NCBI RefSeq assembly: GCF_001632365.1
Contig: NW_024468531.1
Coordinates: 469,858 to 522,580, forward strand
DNA length: 52,723 nucleotides
From: Laetiporus sulphureus 93-53
Lineage: Eukaryota > Basidiomycota > Agaricomycetes > Polyporales > Laetiporaceae
Reading direction: 5' to 3'
The position numbers and the translations under genes are program-made. This document shows positions 9,541 through 21,339 of this stretch, in pieces (the first letter of the stretch is position 1; each line of letters opens with the position of its first letter). The notes under the pieces are model-generated. The model had not been told where the DNA came from, made no database searches, and saw only the letters and a list, made by a program, of their open reading frames with translations.

Positions 9541-11250
9541 TCAGTGGTGCACATTGGGCATCTCCTCATTGAGCAGTTCTGGGGAATCTGCTGAGATGGG
9601 TGTATGTGATGGGCCAGGTATATTGCGAGAACTCGGGTGAAGGTTGTGGCCCTTGAAGGCTCTGCCCTTCATAGAATCGGGATAGCCCTGCTTCAGTTTT
9701 CTGGGCTCGTGGAAGTATTGGGTTGCCCAGCCCAATGAAATACGAGGTCGGGTCATCTGGAATAATGCCGCAAGTGAAAAGGTGACGTGCCATATCCTGT
9801 GGAGTCACTGTTAACGAACTGCGCACATTATCTTTGGCCTCTAGGGATGCCATTTCTAGGCCAAACAGCACCGGGTTAACAACAGTTGGGCAGCTGGCAA
9901 GGTCTACACCTGCTGCATTGATATGATGCGCAAAGTTGTTCAGGTCACACAGTAAGTCCGCCACAACATTTGAGATTGTCTGGGAGAAATCATAATGTGC
10001 AGGCATCAGCGTGGCGATCTGATTGATGGCATAGTACACGCGTAGGTCCTCCTCTGCCAGGGCACCTGAATCCAGATTGTGACGCACTTTCCTGAGCCAC
10101 CAGTTCAGGTGTTGCAAGCAGAAGTTTTGCAGATCATCCACTGTGCCATTTCACTTGAAGCATGAGTCAACCAGCTTGCGTGTCTCAATCTCCAAGCCTG
10201 GCTTCTTCTTCACCCACTCTGGTCACTTCGCTTCACAGAGAATGAAACTTTGTGCATCTGACAGTCCTGATTGCCCTGATGCTTTTGCTATCAGTGCGAC
10301 CTGGAACCATGAGGATATGACCTCTGCAGCCTTTGCTCCATCCATAGTTGACGTCATCATGCCTACTAAGAATTGCTGGGCCTCCACCTTCGATGCGGGG
10401 GCTTGTATGCTCAAAGGCATGGAGAATTGATAGGTACTGGTCAGTCCCATATCATGTTCCCTATCTTGTGGTTTAGACCATGTCATAGACTGTCTCAGCA
10501 GCCCTCAGCAATATGTCAGCTCCATAGCATGTGTGCGATGAGGTGGTGTCAGCAAACATACTTGATATGAATGTCGGGGTGGTTCCACACTTCTTCCCCT
10601 TCCTCACTGAGCCACTGAGGAAGCAGCATGGGGCATCAGAGGAAGCAATTGCTCATAGGTGAGCCACTCCTCAGGTAACATCAAGAGCTACAGCTTGTGC
10701 TCCAGAGCGTGGATCCTATGCTCCAGCATCACAGCAGTAGGGTCTTCATCAGATAGGTGGTCCTTGCATGCAGCCTCTCATCTGTGCTCAAAGCCCTTTT
10801 GGTAAGGCTGGTCAGAAAAGGAGTTAGCCATTGCATCAGCAGCAATGTTAAAACTATGAGACTGTTTAACATGCTCCTGAACGTGGTTCATGAACAGGGC
10901 ACAGGTATCACAGCCACGTGGGTGTGCAATGGTGAACAGATCCCTCATGTGGGTCCAGGGCACATGAACGATGTGCTGAGTTGGACAATGCATGTTTGTG
11001 AGGTGCCTCATGGGCTGGATGGTCACCCAATAATCCATGTCCAAAGGAGTAGCGTGGGGTAGGAGCCATTGATAACACAAGGCTAGATGCGTGAAACGTG
11101 TCGAGGACGTCAGAGGACACGTTTGATGGAAGCATAGCAGACCCACAAAAGATTAGAAAGGCAGATTGGTAGGCAGCCACTGCAACAAAACTGTATAGTT
11201 CTGAGTTCCAGACCAGTGCACATGGCCCTATCTCCACAGTCACATGCACA
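9541..11250 (-). pseudogene. Accessory ORF downstream of element 2 integrase, unrecognised
   Basis: After the integrase stop, the minus strand carries one long frame of roughly 560 codons broken by a handful of stops. Readable parts include 'HPRGCDTCALFMNHVQEHVK' (a C-x2-C pair), a helical 'VMLEHRIHALEHKL', 'VEAQQFLVGMMTSTMDGAKA', and the long open piece at 10141-9566 with 'EEDLRVYYAINQIATLMPAH' and 'SNVVADLLCDLNNFAHHINA'. The pieces follow one another in a consistent order, so this is one decayed protein gene. I do not recognise a characterised family. It resembles uncharacterised proteins common in mushroom genomes, but this is an impression, not a search result. It may be a third ORF of element 2 or a captured gene. 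Confidence 0.55.
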
Positions 11251-11381
11251 TTACACAGGCATGGGGTGTACTAATCACCCAGTGCCACTGGCATGCCATG
11301 GTCTCAGCCACCTGCATAGAGGCATTGCTGCATAGCATGGCTATCGCCACATCATGACACCACTGCTGTCTGGTCCCAAGG
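11251..11381. other. Spacer after element 2 integrase
   Basis: Short stretch between the integrase stop (11382) and the readable part of the accessory ORF. The minus-strand frame of the accessory ORF may extend into it, but I see no motif or clear start codon. Confidence 0.35.
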
Positions 11382-13830
11382 TCACAGGTGAGTAGCAGCT
11401 GCCCGCTTCAGCCACTTATGCCAGTCCATTACTCCCTGCAGGTCGAGATAATGGTCGAGCACTTCAAGATCCTTGCAGACATTGTAGGTCTGCCAAATCA
11501 CGTCGCCATCTTCAAATTGCAGCAAGAACTGAATGGCATTATGCCTCCAGCAGTGAGCAATGATGTCCTTGACAAGGACCTCCTCCTCGTCAGGCTGACT
11601 GAAGTTATAGAACACGGCGACATCCCTGCAGGAGAACAGCAGGTCATCGTTTGGCTCATGCAGACACAACCATGAGATGTGGAATGTCAGCTTAATGCAA
11701 TGCTGGTGCAAGGCTTCAGGCAGTTTGAGGGTGTAGGTGGATGAGGCTGGGTTCACCTTGATGATTCTGTAGGGTCCGATAACCCATGGGGTGAGTTTTT
11801 TTGCCCTCCCCTTCAGCAGGCTCAGGTTTTCAGTGGACAGATATGCGAGTTTGCCCACTGATAAATGTTGCTGCAGCTCCTCTGCATCCTCAGAATGATG
11901 GCCACAGTTTGCATAGTGTGTCTAAATGACACGGCTTGCGATAATAGTGTCGTGCACTATCGTGGCATTCTCAAGCACCCGTTCTGCAAACGCACAAATG
12001 CCAGGCATGACTGGCTCCCATGCAAGCTCACGTGTCATTCACAGTAAGCGACCATAGTTCAGATCGAATGGCATGAACCCAGTCGATGCATTGACGGTCA
12101 AATTGATAGTGAACTCAATTATCGGGATCTTCTCCGCTCAATCGGTCTGATCCACTTTAACGATGCTACGCAATATCTGCGACACCATCTGTATCACATG
12201 CTCGGATATGCTGTCTGTCTGCAGATGGAAAGCCGTTGACATCAATAGCTTATTGCCCATCAATCAGTGCAATTCGCTCCAGAACCACGACGTGAACTTC
12301 GGGTCACGATCAGATATGATAGTCTCGGGTAAGCCATGTAGTTGTACCACCTCCTTAAGGTACAACCAAGCCAGTTCTGATGCCTTGATAGTGGTGATCA
12401 CAGGTACCAAATGTACCATGGATGAAAACTGGTCCACAATCACCCACAGGTAATCATGCTCACACAATTGCAGAAATGGTCTGATGAAGTCCATGCCAAC
12501 TGATTTCCAAGGCCGTGTCGTGATAGACATGCTGTGCAGTAGGCCCATCAAATGCTGTCGTGATGATTTCATGATCTGACATGTGCCACAGCTTGCGCAG
12601 AATCATGCAATCTCTTTTCCGATGTCCGGCCACCAGTACCAGTGATGGACATAGTCACCAGTATGCCTTGCATCTAGATGTCCCAGGGTGGTATGTGTCA
12701 CAAAGCACCAAAGCACTTAACCCAATTAAGGGCAAGTCTGCTTTTGTGACCTGCACAAATGATCCCACATAAAAAGCCTGCCACAAGGGCTAGGCTGAGG
12801 ACGCGCGCAGTGATATGCAGTCTGAAAAAGGGGCTCAAAGGGCCCTTAGCCTTATGCTCACAACAAAGGGGTGAATTGGCTGGTTAGGCCGCATGCAATA
12901 GAATAATGAACCTAAGGTTCTCCCTTAGATCCTCATGGGCTTATATACATGTAGGGCAGGGCCCCTGGCACTGTGCTACTGTGAGACCTCAGATATCTAC
13001 ATGTGAACATACTGCCAGAACTGGTAATGGTTCTGGACTTCATCATAGCAACTATCTACAATGGCCGTGGATACGCCGAGGTAATCCTATCTAATCCAAT
13101 GAGATAAATGCCTGTAAGTGGGCCTACTATTGAGGGGCCAATGGGTGATAGCCAACAGAGCACATCACAACGGTTGCAACATCAGATGAGAGGATCTGTC
13201 CAAACTCTGGCTATACTGTGTGCCAGTTGGTAGGGGGGTCCTCTGTTGTGGTATCTGCCTATTGGTTTAGGCAGCAAAGTGGTGCCACTATCTTGAGTGG
13301 CGAATTGGGTGCTTGCTAGCTTGATGGTCCAATGGGTTCCTTTCTGGGCAAGTGGCCTGGTGTCACGTGACCAACACCTGACAACTTCCAAATAGGGCAA
13401 GTGGCCAGTATCACATAACTGAGTGGCTGAATCATGGGCGCTTGGTGGTCATGTGGTAGACACAGTCATGTCCGTGATGTATGTGGCAGCATTGTGCTGT
13501 TTGTCCAAGTATCCACGTTGCAAGACCAATATGAAGGTTGGCATCCGAATAACCACTCAAATGAGGACTTTAATGGTGCAAAAAGAAAGGTGCCACTTAA
13601 TACTGTGACAGTATGGCCCTCATCGATGATAATCTCGGTGAGTGACTGATCATCTACCTTGACATGGGGTATGCACAGTACCTCCATCTGTGAAGTGGTC
13701 TTGTGCCAGATGAGCTCATCATGAACTGCAAACAGTTTATGGTCATTCGGGTGTGCAAGAACCTTAGCGAATATGGGGTCATTCACATACCTGGCATGTG
13801 CTGCCTTCGCAAGATCAAGTGATCACTGAA
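11382..13830 (-). pseudogene. Element 2 integrase with chromodomain-like tail
   Basis: DDE integrase split by the solo LTR at 12696-13610. The zinc domain reads 'YWWPDIGKEIA', a stop, then 'FCASCGTCQIMKSSRQ'. The core has 'WKSVGMDFIRPFLQ' (first Asp) and 'HGLPETIISDRDPKFTSWFW' (second Asp), then 'MSTAFHLQTDSISEHV', where the catalytic Glu region follows. The GPY module reads 'RAKKLTPWVIGPYRIIKVNP'. A chromodomain-like end has 'IQFLLQFEDGDVIWQTYN' and 'LEVLDHYLDLQGV' before the stop at 11382. The open C-terminal part is 158 residues. Several stops lie in the core (about 11890, 11970, 12110). Confidence 0.9.
12696..13610 (-). repeat. Solo LTR with perfect 5-bp target duplication
   Basis: 915-bp block beginning TGTCACAAAG and ending CTGTGACA, flanked by GTATG on both sides (12691-12695 and 13611-13615). 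Removing the block plus one GTATG restores continuous integrase sequence reading 'DEGHT' into 'TLGHLDARHTGDY'. A TATATAAG box on the minus strand (about 12940) suggests minus orientation. A TCACGTGA palindrome lies at about 13362. It is not obviously similar to the other LTRs in the window. Confidence 0.92.
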
Positions 13831-13948
13831 TGACCACGTCAAGTGGTAGTCCTGACACCATGGATTCCAGAGCCATCAGGTTGCTATCCAAGGCAACAGG
13901 TGTATCGTTAACACGTGATAGTTTGTGAGCTGTGAGTTCATTGGCCTC

Positions 13949-14440
13949 CTATATATGAGGCTCAACAGTTTCCACAATACATTGTGCGTGAATCTCAGCT
14001 ATCTGAGATTTGGACAGAGCTTCACCTTCAGGGTCAAGGTGAACGTCTGCTGTCACAAAGTCCTCAGGTGAGCATGATGCATCAATGCCTTCACTCGTGA
14101 AGTAACACGAAAATGAGTCAGCCACGTGATTGGTCAAACCTTCCACATAGATTGGTTCAAAGTCAAAGCAGCTCAAGTACTCAATCCACCACTCTAAGCA
14201 CAGTGATAGTTTGCACTTGTTGTGCAGAATGATGAATGCATGGTGGTCAGTCACCACCTTGAAATGATGATCCAGGAGCTTGTCCTCCCACTTCATCAGG
14301 GCTTCTAGCACCGCTAACACTTCCATCTCAAATGTAAAGTAAGCGTGCTGCACGGTCGTGAATTTTTTTGACATGAACCCCACTGGATGACATTTTCTCC
14401 AGTCTAGACCCTGTTCATACACTGCGCCAACTCCTGGCAT
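13949..14440 (-). pseudogene. Element 2 RNase H
   Basis: RNase H domain of pol, 163 open residues. It starts in 'MPGVGAVYEQGLDWRKCHPV' (after the first catalytic Asp, which falls at a stop-broken position upstream), then 'FEMEVLAVLEALMKWEDKL' with the Glu, 'FKVVTDHHAFIIL' with the third acidic residue, and 'YVEGLTNHVADSFS' with the last Asp of the fold. It lies directly downstream of RT and upstream of the integrase zinc domain. Confidence 0.9.
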
Positions 14441-15538
14441 TGATGCATCAGTTATAACTCAGATTGGCTCCACGCCACATGGGTTAATCAGCTTTAAAAT
14501 TGGAGCACGACATGCAAGCATCTTGACCATGTCAAAGCACCTCTGATGAATGGGTCACCACATGAATGTCTGACCATTTTGCACCATGCCACTTAGAGGG
14601 CCAGCATATGCAGATATGTTAGGCATAAAGTGAGTGAGACATTGGACCAGGTCAAGAAATTGCTGAACATCATTGTAGTTCTTAGGAATGGGCCAAGAAT
14701 GAACATGCCCCATCTTATCCAGGTCAGCGTGTAGTCTAGCATCATCGATGATATGTCCCAAACAGTCGAGGCATTTCGAGAACAAGTCGCACTTGTCTCT
14801 GCTCAGGTAAAATCAGTTCTCCCATAGCTTTGCAAATAATCAGTGCAAATGATGGTGATGTTCCTCCACAGAGTTTGAGAAGATAAATATGTCATCCAGG
14901 TATACGTGCAGGAAGATTCTGATTACCTCACAGAAGATTGTGGTCATCAAATGTTGAAACATTGAGGGCACATTACAGTCCCCTTGCTGCATGACGTGAC
15001 TATAGAACATCCCATAGATTGTAGCAAAAGCTGTCTTAGGTACATCTCTTTCATCAATCAGAACTTGTTCATATGCATTTGACATGTCAACTTTAGATCT
15101 GAACTGTGTGGCTGCCACATCATGACGGATCTGGTCCTGGTCAGGGAATGGGGTTACATCCTTGATGGTATTATCATTGCCTAGACGCATGTCCATCACC
15201 ATATGCAAGTCTCCATTTTTCTTCAAAATACACAGTAATGGTGCAGCCTGATCAACATTACAGGGCACCCACCATCCATTTGCAATGTAAAGCCTAATTT
15301 TCTTCAGCAATTTCAGCTTCAATGCATCTGGACAGTGTGGTTTATAAAAATGGTACCTCTTATTCTCGTCAATCAGAGGTATAGCATGGTTAATCTCCCT
15401 TCTAGGGGCTACTCCAGATGGTAGAGTGCCAAACAAGTCATCGTATTCTGCAAATAATGTCTCAGCAATTCTCTCACAAGATTCTCCATCTGGAACAGGC
15501 AGTGCATTCAAAGTTGCTGTAATGCGTTGGAATTGCAC
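14441..15538 (-). pseudogene. Element 2 reverse transcriptase
   Basis: RT core open for 232 residues (15538-14840). Motifs: 'LLCILKKNGDLHMVMDMRLG', 'FRSKVDMSNAYEQVLIDERD' (first Asp), 'QQGDCNVPSMFQHLMTTIF', and 'IFLHVYLDDIFIFSNSVEEH' with the YLDD catalytic box. The thumb continues at 14785-14555 with 'CLGHIIDDARLHADLDKM' and 'PKNYNDVQQFLDLVQCLTHF'. A stop near 14830 separates the two. Wording differs clearly from element 1's RT, showing a separate lineage. Confidence 0.94.
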
Positions 15539-16366
15539 TAAAGGAAAGGTCTGTACACCCTCCCCTTCCCAAACATCACTACCATGTAGTCAGGCAGATC
15601 ACGCAGCAATTGATGATGACGTGGTGGCCATCGACATGTGCATCGTGCTAGAAGCAGGAGCGGAAGAATCACATTTACACCAGTGAGCCCCAGCCTCTTC
15701 CTCACGTGAGAGCAATGCTGTGATTGTCTGACTACGCAGGCGAATGGCCGAATCTTCGAAGTCCAAATACACACCAAACTTATGCATAAAGGGTGTGCCT
15801 AACACTGCGTCATAGCGGTTAAGGTTCACAGCATTCACATAGATGTCAGCTCAGAATTCACTGCAGACTATGGGGATGCTTGCACCAAAGCTGATGCGTG
15901 AATGGCTTTCCATGCAACTCAGCTGCAATACCGTGGGGTTCTCTAATTTGTGCACCTTTATTCCTGCAACCTTGGCAAAGTCGGGACTAATGGAGTCAGT
16001 AGTGCTGCCTGAGTCGAAAAGAACCAGGGCCTTCAAACCATTGATTGACATGTACGTAGTCAAGCAGATCTGCTCCATCTTCATCACGTTTGGGCAGCGT
16101 ATCATCGCACATTGCCTCACCACTGCATGCATCACTGTAGATGCACCCACAGGTACTTGCATGGTTTGCATAGCATGTAGGGTGGGGTTCACAGCATCAT
16201 CTTCACTAATCCAGGTCACAAAATCGTGAACAAGATCGACGGCATCATTGACCATCTCGTCAGATGGGTCAGCAATATAAGTGGGCCATCCAACTGTTAC
16301 AGTAGCTCTGGAGTATGGCATGTCATCAAGCAGTGCACATTGATTTGAAAGCCGCTGACAAATCAT
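15539..16366 (-). pseudogene. Element 2 protease
   Basis: Aspartyl protease. The catalytic strand is 'KALVLFDSGSTTDSISPDFA' (DSGS), and the C-terminal part 'RYDAVLGTPFMHKFGVYLDF' (15838-15599) is the usual end of this fold in fungal Gypsy elements. A stop near 15840 splits the domain. The upstream 100 residues ('MICQRLSNQ' to 'MKMEQICLT') are the gag-pol linker. Confidence 0.88.
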
Positions 16367-16489
16367 CTCAGCTCATGCATGGAAATTTCTCAACAGTGGT
16401 TCCCACCGTTCAGATGAGAACATATCTATATAACTGCCCTCCCCATCCATTGCCAGGGCCAGCTGTCGCCATGCCCATTGCAATTCTCG

Positions 16490-18690
16490 TCACAGGGCCT
16501 TTGCATTTTCAGTGTGCTGATCAGGTATCTCCAATGCACATATAAGTGAACCTGCACTATGATGCCCATATTGATGCTGCATGGCCCCGAAGTAGATGAC
16601 AGGACTATCATCTTCATTGTAGTTCAAGAAGATGTACAGCTGATCCTCAGGATCATACTGCGATCCGTCCACATTGCATTCAGGCACCATTTTCTCCATG
16701 GTCGGAGCTGTTTCATCAAGTTGGTCTTCATGATCATCAGCCTCAGGTGTGTGCATTTCGTCATTCACCAGCAGTGCATTCTCTTGGCTTATCTCATCCT
16801 CCTCATCAGAGATTTCAATGATGTGAGCTGCATATAACGATGTCTGCCGGCGGTGCTTGAGACACTCATTCATGAAATGTCCTGGCTGCCCACACTCATA
16901 ATAAGTGAATGTTGCTGGGGAGGAGCTGGACGATTTCACCGGTCCAAGAGTGTGACTAGAGTTGCACAATGTGCGAGGGCTTGACCCTTTATCACCAGCA
17001 GGTCTCACAGATGAGGATGCCGTGGCAGTCTGATCTGGCCTCCTAGTATCAATGCCCATGCGAGGCGATAGCTGCACATAGTGTCCAGGCTTAATCATTG
17101 GGGCAGCAGTCCTCATATTGGATGTTGGGTGAGCCAGTTTTGGCTTTACAGAAGCTTGAGTTCCAGTAACTGGTCCTTTGACAGGTTGTGAATGCCATGC
17201 ATGGAACACATCCAATGTCTTATTGTTGTGTTCTTGCTAATGTGCCAGCTGCAGCAGATCCTGGAACTTGGTCCCCTCAATCAAGACATTCTGATTGCAC
17301 AATAGGGGCACATGGATCTCATCTGGCAATGTGTCCATGAACTGATGAGCAAATGCATAGTCATCAGGTGGAATGGGCATGCACTTGGCATATTTTGTCA
17401 ATGTATCATGCAGCCCCACCACTCCTCCTTGCTTCAAGTACATGACCACTTCGAAATGGTCAGCAGCGCTAATGGTAGAAGCAAAATGTAGAAACTGCCT
17501 GAAGAGCATACAAAGCGCTTCAACAAATGACCACAGTTGAGCATCCACGTCAATGTCATCAATAGTGTCATTATACCATTCTGATGCAGCGCCCTTTAGG
17601 TATTGTCCAAGCATTTGAAGACATTCCTCATCAAGATTCGGGCCTCCTAGTCGAGTGAGGCACATCCATCGTAATAGGGACTTCAGCCATGAGTCAAACA
17701 TCTCACGGTTGTCCTCACCATCATATTTGTTGGGTTTTGGTAAGTCCTTAATGTTCTTTAGAACAGTATTTTCAGGCAGCGTGGTCCCCAGCTTTGAATA
17801 AACAAGGGTCCATATTATTCAAAGTCCATCCTCCAAGTAACGATTATCAGGCAAGTGATCTCGACCCGCATGACGCCAGGCATCCACTACTGCCTCATGC
17901 TCAGGAAAGTAGGACGGGCTATGCATTCACTGCTGAAAGCCATTCTGTGGATCTGCAAGTGGTTGTGAGTCACCATCGCTATCCTGACTGCCAGATCCAT
18001 CATCACTCAGATCAAAACCTCCACCAGGTCCTCCACCTTGACCTCCTTGACCAGATCATTGAGGACCCTGGCCTCCATGGCCTCCATGCCTGCCAGGTCC
18101 AGGGTTTTCACCATGGTTGCCACCTTCTGGTCTGCGATTATCTCGAGGCTGACCTCAGTGGTCAGCATCCTTGTCATCTGACAAAGAGTCACCTGAAGGA
18201 GGTAGCCCCTTCACACCCACGTTACCCCTGCCACGCTGTGCATTTCTATTCTGGTGAACCTCATAGTGCTGCTGCACTTGCTCTCACAGGTGATCAGCTT
18301 TCAGATTTGGGGCTCATCTCAGAAATCCATCTCTGACTTGTTGTGGAGCAGCCTGGTCCTGAGCTCACGACCCTCATCATGCATGTGTGGGGGTGCATCA
18401 TGGCCTGAATAGCCATCAGCATTCTCTGACTCTCTGGTGGGCATCACTGATGGGTCACCAGCATAGAGTTCATTATCGGAGTTCAGCAATGGTCTCTGTC
18501 GCTGACAAGGTATCTCTGATGGTTTTGTTTGTGGCAGGTCAGCCATCAGAAGACCATGTCAGAAGTGAGCTATGGACTCGTCAAAGTGCTCAGTGAGTAT
18601 TCTCACATGTGAGCACAGTGACTCATGGTTCTTGTTCACAGTCTCAAACTCGTGTTTGGCTCGAGACAGGTAAGACTCCACTTTCGTCAT
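16490..18690 (-). pseudogene. Element 2 gag
   Basis: Gag starting at ATG 18690 ('MTKVESYLSRAKHEFETVNK'), chosen because the frame leads through isolated stops into the longer open pieces. Order: helical N-terminus, acidic/polar linker (18546-18319), a Gly-rich stretch (about 18190-18000), capsid-like core 17701-17237 ('FDSWLKSLLRWMCLTRLG', 'YLKGAASEWYNDTIDDID', 'DEIHVPLLCNQNVL'), basic/Ser-rich region, and a zinc knuckle 'YYECGQPGHFMNECLKH'. The knuckle's first Cys appears as Tyr, leaving CX4HX4C only. Stops occur at about 18560, 18050, 17930, 17810 and 17236. Confidence 0.85.
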
Positions 18691-18976
18691 GTACTTGCAT
18701 CAGGAAAATGAAAACATGTCTTATTTGTGCTTATATACCCTTACACTGACTTATACAAGCAAAGAAGTAAATAAGCGACACATGTAAACTTACACAAGAG
18801 GATCACAGCACCAACAAGTCCATGAACCTCCTTATACAGGCTTATCTACTCTTGTCAGCAGTCCGAAAGCAACTCAACAAGTTAAGCTAAGATGACATGC
18901 TAAATACAGAAAACATGTTTGGGTGAATAAGTGCTCTAGCAGAATGCAATCTCTCCCAAGCAGGCTGGCCATCGGC
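18691..18976. repeat. Junction region with short subterminal repeats
   Basis: Between the gag start of element 2 and the transposase stop codon lie several copies of a CTTAYAC-type motif: CTTATATAC, CTTACACTGA, CTTATACAAG, CTTACACAAG, CTTATACAGG and CTTATC, at about 18729-18850. Arrays like this at the ends of CACTA/KDZ-type transposons serve as transposase-binding repeats, so this is probably the left end of the Plavaka element. I could not fix the exact terminus or its target duplication. Confidence 0.5.
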
Positions 18977-20688
18977 TCAGCGCAAAAGGTTGAAAACATG
19001 GTGGTCAGCAAACTTATTGACATAGAATGCACGATAAAAATCTAATAAGTGAACCCATGCAGTATGTGAGCAGTGCCAAAAACAGGAATCAAATGAGCAG
19101 CACACACAATTGAGTTGACATGGATCATTGACAGTAATGGTTTTTGAGCAGCTGTGTAGTCCGGCCATACAATTCACATTTCAGTACTCTAGTCTGGTGC
19201 CTCGCCACAATGACGATACCATCAGACAAGTGCACATGGATATCAGATGCCGTGATACTTGAAAGATGCAAATAGCAGTATGTGCACCACTTCTAAATGG
19301 TTACTCATGCCATCCACAACTCACGCAAATGCACAGTCAAATCGAGGTGCTGACCCACACCACTGTGGTATTGCCCGAATGCGCTCACGATGCATACTGT
19401 CAATACCTGATGGGTCATCAGGAGCATAGAATATGGCTACAGCTGAGTAGTACACATATATGGCATCCTTGATCTTGGGCAGTTGACCTAAAGGCATTGA
19501 GGTGCCTGGCAAAGCATTGCTGGGGCTCAGCTGTTCATATAGGAAATGTCAGGCAAGCTCAGGTAGGCATGGTTGCTTTATCTCAACAGCCAATCCTTCG
19601 AATGTTTGTGAATGTTTTCATTCTGTTTCAGAGTTCGCTCAGCATGTACATATCGAAAAGACGACATATGTATATGCATGTGCAGTAGCTGCTAGAGTGA
19701 CTGAATCGCAAATTCTTGACCCCAAAAAAGCACCATCCTCATCTTTCTTGCTGGAATCCTCCATTTGCAGTTCTGGTTGTTTCTCATCAATCAGGACTGG
19801 AGATGTACTATGGTCACATAACTTGAACAAGCTAGTATAAACATTGAACTCACATAGTTCCTTGAGCTCGGCTAATAGACATAAACCTTCAAGCATACCT
19901 CAGCTATTGAAGTCGACACGTGAGGCTGCAAGCTTGCTCAAATGCTGGTTTGTTAATAGCATCTGACCGAGGGCCTTCCACCGACTAGATCACTGCCAAG
20001 GCTCTTTCACAGCCCTGATATGCATCGACTCAGTAATGGAAGAACAGAGTCCATTCGGTGCCCCACACATCTATATGAGGAGCATGTAGTGAACCATAGA
20101 ATGCTGTCATGGAAGAGAAAAGCCATTCGGGCAGACATCTGTCATCTGAAAGACTTTTCGGTACTGGTGAAACCGTTTAAGTGAGTCTTTGAGTGCTTGT
20201 ATAGTTCTAGGATTGTGGGTCTCACAGCAAGCGAGGTAGCAGAACTCCAAGAAGACATGAATCACCCGAATCATATCTTGTGGAACATGATCTGCAATTG
20301 CGAGAAGCCATATCTGGTGAGAGCTGTTTGAAACACCTACAGAGAGCAAGAAAATATGCTGACCTTCATGAGTGCTTTGAAATCATCTCCTGTCCATTGC
20401 TTGAAGCCACGACCTTCTGGGAATTATCACAGGCCTGAGAAGGGAGGCACAGCAGTGATGCTGATACAAGCTTGTCATGTCATGGTCCTCAATGGCATGT
20501 GAGTGGGCTCACCATCGGTCGATCTCAGCCATAATGACTTGTTCTTGAGACTTGCCATGGGTCAACTCGAGGTAATTTTTGACCCAGTCGACCAAATGAT
20601 CCTTGAAGGTGCCCTTGATCAATTGATGCAGGATCTCCGGTGATAGCATCTCGTGAATATCTGCACGAGGAAAGTCATTGGTGAATGG
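18977..20688 (-). pseudogene. Plavaka transposase, C-terminal exons
   Basis: Continues the transposase after the long intron. The first exon begins after a CAG acceptor at 20689 with 'PFTNDFPRADIHEMLSPEIL' and 'HQLIKGTFKDHLVDWVKNYL', a signature of the Plavaka transposase catalytic region. Then come 'IADHVPQDMIRVIHVFLEFC', 'RFHQYRKVFQMTDVCPNGFS', 'CGAPNGLCSSITESMHIRAV', 'ALGQMLLTNQHLSKLAASRV', later 'AVAIFYAPDDPSGIDSMHRE', and the end 'FYRAFYVNKFADHHVFNLLR' at the stop 18979-18977. This order matches what I know of the fungal family. There are in-frame stops in several blocks (about 20547, 20106, 19905). Confidence 0.85.
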
Positions 20689-21339
20689 CTGAGGATACAA
20701 AAGTTAGTCACAGAAAAACTAGATATGCAAATGAAATAATATTGTAGGTGAACTAGAACTCTGAAACTGTGCATGTGTGGTCCTTGCATGACTATAACTA
20801 TATCTAGTGCATGAAGAGGCTGCCCAATTGCAGAATGTGCTCACAGCAGCGCTGAGCTTGTATTCACAAAATAGGGCGGGTTCAGTTTTTTTGATGACAT
20901 GATGGCCCAGACAAAGAACGATGGGATGGAATGAACAATAGATCATGAAGCGGATGGTGAGCCATTTTTGCCAGTGGGTGTTGGCTGCTAGTTTCTGATC
21001 GTGGCTCAACCCGCTTCGCAGTTCATACCCTGATCAGAGTCTAGATAAAGATGCACTGAACTCATGAACCAGGGCTACACGTTGGACTGTACATACTGCA
21101 CAGTGCTCAGGTTTCAAGTTGTCTTCATCAACAGTTGTATTTTTGTGGTGGTACGAAGATGTCACAGTGGCGAATATGCGTGGGCCGGCATGGCTCGAAG
21201 CAAATCACTAGCATGAAAAATGCGATGTAATCACCCCGTGAAATGAACTCGGGTGGCAATATTCATGCAGCATTGATGGGAAGGCATTCAGGGCCATTGG
21301 CCCACCACGGATACACAGTTCTGCACATCGCAAACACCG

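Larger units (their letters stand above)
9490..18690 (-). mobile_element. Element 2: degenerate Ty3/Gypsy chromovirus
   Basis: A second minus-strand retrotransposon, distinct from element 1. In order of transcription: gag (18690-16490), protease (16366-15599), RT (15538-14441), RNase H (14440-13949), integrase with chromodomain-like tail (about 13800-11382), then an unrecognised accessory ORF (to about 9541). I found no LTR at either end. The right end meets the Plavaka element at about 18700 and the left end meets the rearranged segment at about 9490. A solo LTR of another family interrupts the integrase. All blocks contain stops. Confidence 0.88.

Noticed and set aside
17794..18336. 180-codon plus-strand open frame
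   Set aside because: It is the mirror of the Gly-rich gag linker and capsid region of element 2; His/Leu/Gln-rich translation with no domain.
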